From CAYTTA01 sp964440655 (GTDB lineage: Bacteria; Bacteroidota; Rhodothermia; Balneolales; Balneolaceae), in assembly GCA_964440655.1 (NCBI GenBank), contig CAYTTA010000063.1, positions 1 to 12,845 of the forward strand: DNA of 12,845 nucleotides, given 5' to 3'. Positions 7,137 through 12,845 of the stretch are shown in pieces. A model generated the notes under the pieces. That model saw only the letters and a list, made by a program, of their open reading frames with translations, ran no database searches and was not told where the DNA came from. The translations under genes were made by a program, and so were the position numbers. How positions within the stretch are numbered: the stretch's first letter is position 1; each line of letters begins with the position of its first letter.

Positions 7137-9193
7137 TGTTCCATCTTCGTCACCTGCCCGTTCTCCATCCAGATCTGACGAAGCATGTGACGATCCAGTT
7201 TGCCATTCTGGTTCAGGGGAAATGTGGGAACCCGCAGGACAACCCTGGGGATCATATAGGGAGGAAGCCTGCTCTGGCAGTGACGCAGTATCTCCTGATC
7301 CGCGAAACGGACCTCCTTCAGAAGAAAAAGTACAAGCACCCCCTTGTCGGGTCGGCCGGGATCGGGGAATACCGGAAGCGGCTCCGCGGTATCGGCTCCC
7401 GTAAGTTCTTCAATCGTGTACTTGATCTCCCCGAGCTCGATACGATTTCCCCGGATTTTGATCTGATTGTCTCTCCGCGAGAGAAAGTAGAGATCCCCCT
7501 CACTGTCCATCTGCATCACATCCCCCGTGCGATACCACTTCCGGGAGCCTTTTCCGTTTCGGTATATCACAAACTGGCGCCGGGTGGCTTCCGCATTGTT
7601 GAAGTAGGAGTCAACCACCTGGGGACCGGAGATCACCAGCTCACCACGGTCCTCCCTCGTCTTTTCAAGATAACGGCCCTTCCCATTTTGATGGCCCTTC
7701 CCGTTTTGGTGACTATTCCGGTTTTGGTGACTATTCCCGTTGTGGTGGCGATTCCCGTTTTGGTGGCGATTCCCGTTTTGGTGGCGATTCCCGTTATCCT
7801 GTATTGTCTCCTCATCATCCAGCGGGAGAAGCTTCCATTCATGCCCCGGGTAGATCTTTCCGACAGAAACGATCCCATTCAGCGATTTGGGTGGGGTTTC
7901 CGAAGCCGGGCCCCAGTTGTACTGGGAGATGGTCACCGTCGCTTCCGTCGGACCATAGAGATTTCCGACCACACTGTTTGGTGCCGCTTTTCCCCAGCTG
8001 CGGACCAGATCCAGAGGAAGGGGTTCTCCGCCGAACAGAGAGTAGCGCAGGTCGGGAAAAACGCCCGGCCGCAACACCCCCCATGATTTCATCAGCCGGG
8101 CGATGGATGGAACAGAATGCCAGACAGTGAGCCGGTGCCGGATGATGAAGCGTGCAGGCAGAAATTTGAACTGCTCCGGAATGCAATAGAGGGCGGCACC
8201 ATTGGACCAGGCTGAAAACATATCCTGCATGCAGGGATCGAAGGTCAGGTCGAATGTCTGAGAAAAGCGGTCTTCTTCATGAAAATCATGAGTTGCATTC
8301 ACATGGTCGATATAGGAGTAAAAATTCCGGTGAGTGACCGGCACCCCCTTGGGACGGCCGCTGCTGCCGGAAGTGAAGAGCAGATAGGCATGATTCGACG
8401 GAGGACGGATCTCAAGAGGCCACCTCTCCTGATTCCGGCGGTTTTCGGAGTGTTGATGAGAGCGCTCTGCACTCCCGCCTGGAGGAAAGAGGGATGGGGG
8501 CGGCACAGCCCGATCACTCTCTCCCGGATCGCCGCTTCCCGACCCGCTGCGGAGGGTGCCATGGCCCTTGGCCTCCCCGCCTTCCTTAAAGAGAGGATCG
8601 TCCCCGAAAATCAGACGGTGTGAATAGGTCGGAATCGTATCCCTGCAGGAGGAAGGAGTATCGGGCAGAAGGATCACAAGCCGTTCTGCACTCGTTTTCA
8701 GGATCGGCAGAAGCAGTGAGAGATGCTTCCGGTCAACAATGATTTCCCGGATCCCGGCACTCTGACGGATCTCTTCATTCCGAAAAGCCGGAAAGGAAGG
8801 ATTCAGAGGAACCACGCATCTGCCGGATTTCAGGATCGCAAGGAGTCCTGTATAGGCGACCGGGCTTCGATGGGCAAAAAGACCGATATACCCACCGGCA
8901 ATGGATGGCTTCTCGAGAAATCCGTTCCCCCCCACCTTTCGGAACGGCCTCTCCTGGATTCCGGAACGTTCCGTTCTCTCCTTCCCAAACCTGATGGTTT
9001 CTGCTCTCCGAACGTGATTTCCCTGCCATTCAATCGCCTCGATCGCCATCATGATCCGGTCCACTTTCTGCTCAAGCTCCCTGTAGGTGTAGTCCCGGTC
9101 GGCAACATGAAGTGCTGTCCGTTTCGGATGGCGGCGGGCTGATTGGTGAAACCAGGAGTAGATGTTACGTTGGGTAATCTGTTCGGATGTCAC
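7124..9193 (-). CDS. Free-standing adenylation (AMP-forming) enzyme, NRPS A-domain type, with repeat insert
   Basis: An ANL-superfamily enzyme (689 aa from this start) that activates a carboxylic acid, probably an amino acid, as the acyl-adenylate. Core motifs: A3 LLFTSGSSGRPKG (271-283), A4 TFDLTFD, A5 NLYGPTEATV (411-420), A6 GELVISGPQVVDSYFN, A7 WYRTGD, A8 RRDNQIKIRGNRIELGE (573-589) and A10 NQNGKLDR with the catalytic Lys near 665. FDPCMQDMFSAW places Asp where amino-acid adenylating domains keep it. No carrier, condensation or thioesterase domain follows. It is longer than usual because of three polar inserts: about 57-98, about 197-266, and a His/Asn-rich hexapeptide repeat (about 466-505) before A6. 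The GTG at 9193 has AGGAGG 9 nt upstream and an N-terminus that fits the family; in-frame ATGs at 9211 and 9232 are alternatives. The GNAT gene lies just upstream on the same strand. Confidence 0.9.
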   Translation of the reverse strand: MTSEQITQRNIYSWFHQSARRHPKRTALHVADRDYTYRELEQKVDRIMMAIEAIEWQGNHVRRAETIRFGKERTERSGIQERPFRKVGGNGFLEKPSIAGGYIGLFAHRSPVAYTGLLAILKSGRCVVPLNPSFPAFRNEEIRQSAGIREIIVDRKHLSLLLPILKTSAERLVILLPDTPSSCRDTIPTYSHRLIFGDDPLFKEGGEAKGHGTLRSGSGSGDPGESDRAVPPPSLFPPGGSAERSHQHSENRRNQERWPLEIRPPSNHAYLLFTSGSSGRPKGVPVTHRNFYSYIDHVNATHDFHEEDRFSQTFDLTFDPCMQDMFSAWSNGAALYCIPEQFKFLPARFIIRHRLTVWHSVPSIARLMKSWGVLRPGVFPDLRYSLFGGEPLPLDLVRSWGKAAPNSVVGNLYGPTEATVTISQYNWGPASETPPKSLNGIVSVGKIYPGHEWKLLPLDDEETIQDNGNRHQNGNRHQNGNRHHNGNSHQNRNSHQNGKGHQNGKGRYLEKTREDRGELVISGPQVVDSYFNNAEATRRQFVIYRNGKGSRKWYRTGDVMQMDSEGDLYFLSRRDNQIKIRGNRIELGEIKYTIEELTGADTAEPLPVFPDPGRPDKGVLVLFLLKEVRFADQEILRHCQSRLPPYMIPRVVLRVPTFPLNQNGKLDRHMLRQIWMENGQVTKMEQGPV
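7675..7800 (-). repeat. Seven-unit 18-bp tandem repeat inside the adenylation gene
   Basis: Seven contiguous 18-bp units occur at 7675, 7693, 7711, 7729, 7747, 7765 and 7783. On the plus strand the commonest unit is GGCGATTCCCGTTTTGGT; units at 7747 and 7765 are identical and the others differ by a few bases. The coding strand gives the hexapeptide NGNRHQ with variants NGNSHQ and NGKGHQ. Because 18 is a multiple of three, gain or loss of units would keep the frame. Not CRISPR: there are no spacers. Confidence 0.95.
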
Positions 9194-9202
9194 GGCAGAA
9201 TT

Positions 9203-9208
9203 CCTCCT
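9203..9208 (-). promoter_or_regulatory. Perfect Shine-Dalgarno sequence within the adenylation gene's possible N-terminus
   Basis: AGGAGG on the minus strand ends 9 nt before the GTG at 9193. It lies downstream of the two possible ATG starts (9232 and 9211) and would be coding if either were used. It is the main reason for preferring the GTG start. Confidence 0.55.
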
Positions 9209-9256
9209 CATTATCGATTTCTCTCTTCTCATACCTCTTCCAAACGGGCAATTCTT

Positions 9257-9973
9257 TCAGGTCACACCACCGGACAACTCAAATCCGGATGACTGATCTT
9301 CCCGCAGTCTGCTTCGGTAGACGTTGCTGAAATGTCTCCCCAGAATCCGCAGATCCATCGCACGATAGAGCCCCACGGGAACCTCCCCCATCCGGACCTT
9401 CGTCTTGATCGAAGGGGAGTTGTCCGGCAGCACAGCTGAATAGATCACTCCGTCAGGGTTGCGTGAGCGAAGTGAACCATAGCATTGATCAAGCAGATGC
9501 AGAAAAACTCCTTTCCCCTGGTATTTCGGATTCACCTCCGCTGTAAAACCGAACCAGGAGGTCTCCTCCACCTCATAATCGCGGGGCAGGCCGATGTAGG
9601 TAAAGCGCCGGGGGCGGCCAAACGGGCCTTGTTCCCGAAGTGAAAGGTCAACCGACCAGGTGAATCCCATCCAGGTCTGGTTATTGTGCACGAGCCACCC
9701 CTCCGCCCCGGTTTTCAGATAAAGCTGAAAAACCCTCTGTATTCGTGGAATCTTGCTGAAGTAGCGGTCGACCAGTCCGGTCGTCATCATGGAGCAACGC
9801 GCCCCCCGAACCATAAGGGGATATCGCCGCGGCTCCCAGTGACGCAGTGGAAGCCGGAAAAGACAGACCCGATAGAGATTCATGTAGAAGAGATAGTTCC
9901 CCCCTTTCCGAACCCACTCTCCCCACCCGGCCTGTTTCTCCACCCTGTTGGCTTCCCCCCTTTTCCCTGCCAT
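9257..9973 (-). CDS. GNAT-family acyltransferase
   Basis: A 238-aa cytosolic protein with the Gcn5-related N-acetyltransferase fold in its C-terminal half. The acyl-CoA pyrophosphate-binding motif is KYQGKG (150-155), preceded by the strand FGFTAEVNP and followed by the helix VFLHLLDQCYGSL. NSPSIKTKVRMG (185-196) matches the last conserved element of the fold. A basic segment of about 50 residues precedes it, and WLVHNNQTWMGFTWSVDL (93-110) looks like the first conserved strands. The ATG at 9973 has AGGAGG 4 nt upstream; the longer frame from a TTG at 10114 lacks such a site. The stop lies only 63 bp before the adenylation gene's GTG start, so the two are almost certainly co-transcribed, suggesting that an activated acid and an acyl-CoA are used in one pathway. 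The substrate is unknown. Confidence 0.85.
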   Translation of the reverse strand: MAGKRGEANRVEKQAGWGEWVRKGGNYLFYMNLYRVCLFRLPLRHWEPRRYPLMVRGARCSMMTTGLVDRYFSKIPRIQRVFQLYLKTGAEGWLVHNNQTWMGFTWSVDLSLREQGPFGRPRRFTYIGLPRDYEVEETSWFGFTAEVNPKYQGKGVFLHLLDQCYGSLRSRNPDGVIYSAVLPDNSPSIKTKVRMGEVPVGLYRAMDLRILGRHFSNVYRSRLREDQSSGFELSGGVT

Positions 9974-10019
9974 CTTCCCTCCTCTTGTCTGATATTTTTC
10001 CTCTTCCCTCTCATGCAGA

Positions 10020-10048
10020 TCGATAGCCTGCCGCGCGGTTTGAGACAA
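10020..10048 (-). promoter_or_regulatory. Possible sigma-70-type promoter for the GNAT-adenylation operon
   Basis: On the minus strand TTGTCT (10043-10048) and TATCGA (10020-10025) are separated by 17 bp, about 46 bp before the GNAT ATG. Both hexamers are imperfect matches to TTGACA and TATAAT. Confidence 0.22.
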
Positions 10049-10290
10049 ACGCTCTTTCCGCTTTTTTATGTAGGTGCAACAACTATGCCATGAGCGCCCA
10101 TCGGCAACCGCCAAATGGAATCACCACTCCCGGCTGCGACTTTGAGTAAATCTTACGGAATGAGTGAGTGGCGGGGTGTGTAGATCCGTTACGATCCGGC
10201 CGGGTGGTCGGAACAAGATCTTGAGTCTCCGGATTTGGGCGGATCGCGTCGTTCTCGAAGATCCGGCGATCGATTGGGGACAATTCCGGG

Positions 10291-10310
10291 CTTGGCATGT
10301 TCCTTGCAAA
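10291..10310 (+). promoter_or_regulatory. Sigma-54 (RpoN) promoter, -24/-12 type
   Basis: CTTGGCATGTTCCTTGCAAA matches the sigma-54 consensus YTGGCACG-N4-TTGCW with a single change (C to T). The -24 element is TGGCATG (10293-10299) and the -12 element TTGCA (10304-10308), with the required spacing between GG and GC. Transcription would begin near 10319, on the strand of the esterase gene. An ATG at 10297 lies inside this promoter and so cannot be the start if the promoter is used. Confidence 0.6.
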
Positions 10311-10368
10311 TGTTGGCTTGGTGTGCATGCATCTGCATGTAACTCTGCACGAAACCGAACAGAGAGAG

Positions 10369-12021
10369 ATGCCCGATCATCCCGTCCGCTGGAAACAATA
10401 CAGCCGGTTGCTTCTACTGATCCTGCTGGCTGGCTGTAATTCGACCGATTCAACCGTCTTTTACAACCTTACGGTTACCCCCCAGCCCCCGGAAGGTGGA
10501 TCGGCAGAACCTTCCGGAGGTGAATTCAAAGCAGGATCCGATCTGGAGATCTTTGCCTATCCTTCCGAAGGGTGGGATTTTGCCGGTTGGGAAGGGGATG
10601 CCAGCGGCTGTGAGAACCCGGTGGTCGTCACCCTGGAAAAAGAGAGCCGGATCATTGCCCGATTTGAGCCCATGAAGTTCGAAGAGCAGACCCTTCTCTT
10701 CCGGCTCTTCAATCCGGTCCTCGAATCTCCGGCAGCCGGCATCCATGTTACTCTTGCCGATGAAGAGGGAACAGTGCTCGGGGATGGAGAGACCACAGAG
10801 GAAGGGGAATATCTCTTCGCCCACTCTTCGCCGGAGGGGGAGATCCGGTCAATGGAGGCCCGCTTCACGGGAACGGGGTATTTCGACTTTACTGAAATAA
10901 TGCAAAACGACCGATCCCGGGAGGTTGAATTTCTGATACATCCCGTGCCGGTGCATATGGAGTCAACACTGCCTCCCCTCACTGCGGGAGATTCCGTGGA
11001 GATCGACTTTCGTGACTACATGCATTCACTCGACCCGGATGATGAGCAGCCTGTCCCCATCGATAGTGTGATTGTTACCGGTGCCAGTAGAGTGGGAGCG
11101 CCGGAAGCAGATCTGCCTGCGGAGAAGCAGCTGGAACTGGAACGGCTCGATGCATGGAGCTACCGGTTCGCCGCAGGAGAAGAGGCGGAGGAGGGGGATT
11201 TCGAGCTGATCGTGACGGCATACACTCCCACCAACCGGGTCGAGGATGAGGTTCTGCTTCCTTTGCTCCGGAGGGCGGATGATCCCGANNNNNNNNNNNN
11301 NNNNNNNNNNNNNNNNNNNNNNNNNNNNNNNNNNNNNNNNNNNNNNNNNNNNNNNNNNNNNNNNNNNNNNNNNNNNNNNNNNNNNNNNCATCTGGTGATC
11401 ATGCCGTTGGGGGACAGCCTGACCAACGACCCTCGCTCCCGTGTAACGCTCTGGAACCTGCTGGTGGAGGAGGGGTTCACCGTGGATTATGTCGGCGACC
11501 AGCGACAGACATCGGGTATCCCCGACCCGGATCATGAGGGAGTCGGGGGAATTACCATCGAGGGAGTCCGGCAGAAAGCCGGGCAGCTGATGACCCGGCA
11601 TAAGCCCCGGATCATCAATCTGCTGATCGGAACAAATGACATCGCCTGGTACTTTGCGGAAACACCCGACGAGACTGCCGATCGATGGGATCAGCTTGTG
11701 GAGAGCCTGTTCCAGCACTCTGAACCGGAGACCTGGATCATTGCGGCAACCCTGCCACCGATGTCCTCCAGCCTGGTGGGCAAAGAGGGCGTTCCGAACC
11801 GTGACCGTGCCGTACAGACGGAACGATTCAATGAGGCCGTGCGAAAAAGGGTAGAGAGTCGCAGGGAGTCCGGCGAACGGATCATTCTGGCGGACATGGA
11901 AGCGGCTATGGATCCGGCGGAACATCTCTCCGGAGACGGGGTGCATCTGAATGAGGCGGGCTACAGGGTGATGGGAACAGTCTACTATGAGGCGATCCTG
12001 AAGATCAAGGTTCCGCAATGA
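10369..12021 (+). CDS. Lipoprotein with InlB-type repeat domain and C-terminal SGNH/GDSL esterase (contains assembly gap)
   Basis: Nominally 550 aa. Residues 1-23 form a lipoprotein signal with lipobox LLAGC, so it is exported and lipid-anchored. Next is a divergent InlB B-repeat-like module (about 30-105: LTVTPQPPEGGSAEPSGGEF, then GWDFAGWEGD), followed by two beta-rich segments resembling Ig/carboxypeptidase-regulatory folds (about 105-300). After the gap comes an SGNH hydrolase: MPLGDSLT with the nucleophile Ser near 350, GVGGITIEGVR (block II), LLIGTND with Asn near 423 (block III), and GDGVHLN with Asp 523 and His 526. All catalytic residues are present, and the domain resembles carbohydrate-deacetylating esterases. 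The ATG at 10369 is chosen because it gives a compact signal peptide and lies about 50 bp after the sigma-54 start; its ribosome-binding site (GAGAGAG) is poor. The frame is the same on both sides of the Ns, but the gap size is arbitrary, so single-gene continuity is likely, not proven. Confidence 0.82.
   Translation: MPDHPVRWKQYSRLLLLILLAGCNSTDSTVFYNLTVTPQPPEGGSAEPSGGEFKAGSDLEIFAYPSEGWDFAGWEGDASGCENPVVVTLEKESRIIARFEPMKFEEQTLLFRLFNPVLESPAAGIHVTLADEEGTVLGDGETTEEGEYLFAHSSPEGEIRSMEARFTGTGYFDFTEIMQNDRSREVEFLIHPVPVHMESTLPPLTAGDSVEIDFRDYMHSLDPDDEQPVPIDSVIVTGASRVGAPEADLPAEKQLELERLDAWSYRFAAGEEAEEGDFELIVTAYTPTNRVEDEVLLPLLRRADDPXXXXXXXXXXXXXXXXXXXXXXXXXXXXXXXXXXHLVIMPLGDSLTNDPRSRVTLWNLLVEEGFTVDYVGDQRQTSGIPDPDHEGVGGITIEGVRQKAGQLMTRHKPRIINLLIGTNDIAWYFAETPDETADRWDQLVESLFQHSEPETWIIAATLPPMSSSLVGKEGVPNRDRAVQTERFNEAVRKRVESRRESGERIILADMEAAMDPAEHLSGDGVHLNEAGYRVMGTVYYEAILKIKVPQ
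11289..11388. other. Scaffold gap of exactly 100 Ns
   Basis: One hundred unknown bases, the conventional placeholder for a gap of unknown size. It falls between the Ig-like part and the SGNH domain of the esterase gene, so true linker length and reading frame are unknown. A repeat that failed to assemble is possible. Confidence 0.98.
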
Positions 12022-12057
12022 CCGGCCCGTGTGGAGCTGGTTGTCATGGGCAATCAG

Positions 12058-12468
12058 CTACTTACGCCGTAGTCTTGCGATCCGGATCCTTTTAAGCTGG
12101 GTCAGCACTTCACGGAGTTGCCGGTACCGGATGGGTTTGAAGAGGACAAGGGAGTTCCAGACCGATCGGATCCGTTCCAAATGGTCGGGATCCTGCCTGG
12201 TGGTCATGAAAATCACCCATCCTGAAAACCGGCCGCGGATCTCCTGAATATGGCGGATTCCGTCGTTGTCGCCTCTTAACAGGGTGGGAATGAAGACAAG
12301 ATCGGGCTGCTCGGCCACAATTTTCTCCTTGAGCTTCCGGATTGACCTCACAAAGTCGATGTTCCGAAAACCCTCTTTTTCGAGCATTTTTCGCAGAGCG
12401 AAACCCTGGATGTAGCTCTCTTCAATCATCAGAACATGTTCTGATGCCCCGTTTGCCTTCCCTGACAT
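12058..12468 (-). CDS. Stand-alone receiver-like protein lacking the phosphoacceptor Asp (pseudo-receiver)
   Basis: A 136-aa protein that fits the response-regulator receiver fold with no output domain. HVLMIEESYIQGFALRKMLE matches beta1-alpha1 with E16-E17 at the usual acidic pair. QPDLVFIPTLLRGDNDG (54-70) matches beta3 and its loop, where receivers read PDLVLLD...MDG, but the phosphoacceptor position holds Pro61. VIFMTT (85-90) keeps the conserved Thr/Ser, and LVLFKPIRYRQLREVL keeps Lys111-Pro112. Canonical aspartyl phosphorylation is therefore not expected; such proteins usually act by protein-protein contact. The C-terminus is very basic (LKRIRIARLRRK), which could contact nucleic acid or membrane. 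The ATG at 12468 has AGAGG 6 nt upstream; an in-frame GTG at 12543 does not. It is convergent with the esterase gene, 36 bp apart. Confidence 0.82.
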   Translation of the reverse strand: MSGKANGASEHVLMIEESYIQGFALRKMLEKEGFRNIDFVRSIRKLKEKIVAEQPDLVFIPTLLRGDNDGIRHIQEIRGRFSGWVIFMTTRQDPDHLERIRSVWNSLVLFKPIRYRQLREVLTQLKRIRIARLRRK

Positions 12469-12768
12469 GGCGCCCCTCTGAAACCTGATGCAGTAATTAC
12501 CTGTAAAGTATTGACTCGGATAGAAAAGCGAAATCTTTTCCACCCTATCACCCTGGCAGCGCGCCGGATTGAGGATCGTTGATGATTTATTCCCTCACTG
12601 CCACCACCATCGCAGATCCGGTGACCCGTTTTTTTAAGGCCGATTCGTTTAATTTGGTGTTGATGTGTATCTTTTCTCTGTTTCTTTACCGGATGCCATG
12701 CGGATCGATATCTTCCGGCATCCGTGTTTTGAAGCTGACTCCTTATCGATCCCGTTCGGAAGTTTTGA
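12469..12768. other. Intergenic region between the pseudo-receiver gene and the tRNA
   Basis: No convincing gene in about 300 bp. It contains the pseudo-receiver Shine-Dalgarno sequence (minus strand, 12475-12479), a T7 run near 12629-12635 and one strong hairpin near the tRNA. I could not identify a clear promoter for the tRNA. Confidence 0.55.
12690..12730 (+). terminator. Hairpin with short T-run upstream of the tRNA
   Basis: CGGATGCC (12690-12697) and GGCATCCG (12717-12724) are perfect 8-bp complements. Inside them GGA (12702-12704) can pair with TCC (12714-12716), leaving a 4-nt bulge. TGTTTTG follows on the plus strand, resembling an intrinsic terminator. No plus-strand gene ends close by, so it may end a leader or antisense RNA, or be part of the tRNA's upstream region. 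Confidence 0.4.
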
Positions 12769-12841
12769 GGGCCCGTAGCTCAGCGGTTAGAGCAGTCGAC
12801 TCATAATCGATTGGTCGCTGGTTCAAGTCCAGCCGGGCCCA
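12769..12841 (+). tRNA. tRNA with CAU anticodon, probably tRNA-Ile2 (lysidine-modified)
   Basis: A complete 73-nt cloverleaf. The acceptor GGGCCCG pairs fully with CGGGCCC and the discriminator is A. The D stem is GCTC/GAGC, the anticodon stem GTCGA/TCGAT with loop CTCATAA, and the T stem GCTGG/CCAGC with loop TTCAAGT. CCA is not encoded. The anticodon is CAT. G1-C72 pairing and a weak anticodon stem exclude initiator tRNA. The anticodon loop, the variable region TGGTC and the GCTGG T stem closely match E. coli tRNA-Ile2 as I recall it, unlike elongator tRNA-Met, and C4-G69 and C5-G68, recognised by the lysidine synthetase TilS, are both present. It would then read AUA codons after modification. 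Being a tRNA it may also be an integration site, but no integrase is visible. Confidence 0.93.
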
Positions 12842-12845
12842 CAAC

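Larger units (their letters stand above)
9974..10368. other. Divergent intergenic region between the GNAT and esterase genes
   Basis: This 395-bp stretch has no convincing gene. It holds the GNAT ribosome-binding site (AGGAGG on the minus strand, 9978-9983), a weak sigma-70-like promoter candidate for the GNAT operon, and a near-consensus sigma-54 promoter for the esterase gene. An activator of the sigma-54 promoter would be expected to bind upstream of it in this region, but I could not pick out a clear operator pair. Confidence 0.6.

Noticed and set aside
7675..7800. CRISPR array
   Set aside because: The units are contiguous with no spacers and are translated in frame within a conserved enzyme.
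7097..8086. 329-codon plus-strand frame with a repeated VLVAIPVLVTIP segment resembling a membrane helix
   Set aside because: It is the antisense reading of the 18-bp repeat within a well-supported adenylation gene. The hydrophobic run is a by-product of the repeat.
9974..10114. N-terminal extension of the GNAT gene from a TTG codon
   Set aside because: The extension is Lys/Arg/Glu-rich with no family match, and a good AGGAGG lies before the ATG at 9973.
10297..10368. N-terminal extension of the esterase from the ATG at 10297
   Set aside because: This ATG is inside the sigma-54 promoter and would put 24 extra residues before a standard lipoprotein signal peptide.
12003..12060. Intrinsic terminator between the convergent esterase and receiver-like genes
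   Set aside because: The only complementary arms (ATGAC and GTCAT) are 5 bp with a loop of about 20 nt and no T-run.
12469..12543. GTG start at 12543 for the receiver-like gene
   Set aside because: The extra 25 residues do not belong to a receiver fold, and the ATG at 12468 has a clear AGAGG site.
12579..12806. 75-codon plus-strand frame before and into the tRNA
   Set aside because: It overlaps the tRNA, lacks a good ribosome-binding site and shows no recognisable domain.

Overview
The window looks like a contig from a Gram-negative bacterium of moderately high GC. Four predicted proteins start with lipoprotein signal peptides, and an RlpA-like peptidoglycan protein is present. The (p)ppGpp synthetase carries RFRD where proteobacterial and firmicute bifunctional enzymes carry RxKD. 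I recall RxRD from Bacteroidota-type enzymes, which suggests the FCB superphylum (Bacteroidota, Rhodothermota, Balneolota and relatives). Good Shine-Dalgarno sequences before several genes are unusual for core Bacteroidota, so the assignment is tentative. One 100-N scaffold gap (11289-11388) interrupts a gene.

Layout. (1) Minus strand, 126-2366: full-length bifunctional (p)ppGpp synthetase/hydrolase. (2) Plus strand, 2523-5745: an envelope run of three lipoproteins, namely a PQQ-type sugar dehydrogenase, an RlpA-like protein and an APP1-type HAD phosphatase. A strong hairpin and an unusually structured leader lie before the RlpA gene. (3) Minus strand, 9973 down to 5780: a GNAT acyltransferase, a free-standing amino-acid/acyl adenylation enzyme with an 18-bp tandem repeat coding for a His/Asn-rich insert, and a roughly 10-pass membrane protein with an internal duplication. 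(4) Plus strand, 10369-12021: a lipoprotein with a C-terminal SGNH/GDSL esterase domain behind a near-consensus sigma-54 promoter. (5) Minus strand, 12058-12468: a stand-alone receiver-like protein lacking the phosphoacceptor Asp. (6) Plus strand, 12769-12841: a CAU-anticodon tRNA whose features point to tRNA-Ile2 (lysidine type), not Met.

How they may work together. The plus-strand lipoproteins all act in or on the envelope (periplasmic sugar oxidation, septal peptidoglycan, phosphoester hydrolysis). The minus-strand GNAT, adenylation and membrane genes could form a small pathway that activates an acid and transfers an acyl or amino-acyl group to an envelope molecule; no carrier protein or condensation domain is visible, so this is inference. 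No CRISPR array, transposase or phage gene was seen. The best candidates for something new are the repeat-bearing adenylation enzyme with its neighbours, the pseudo-receiver, the Asp-to-Asn RlpA variant and the structured rlpA leader.
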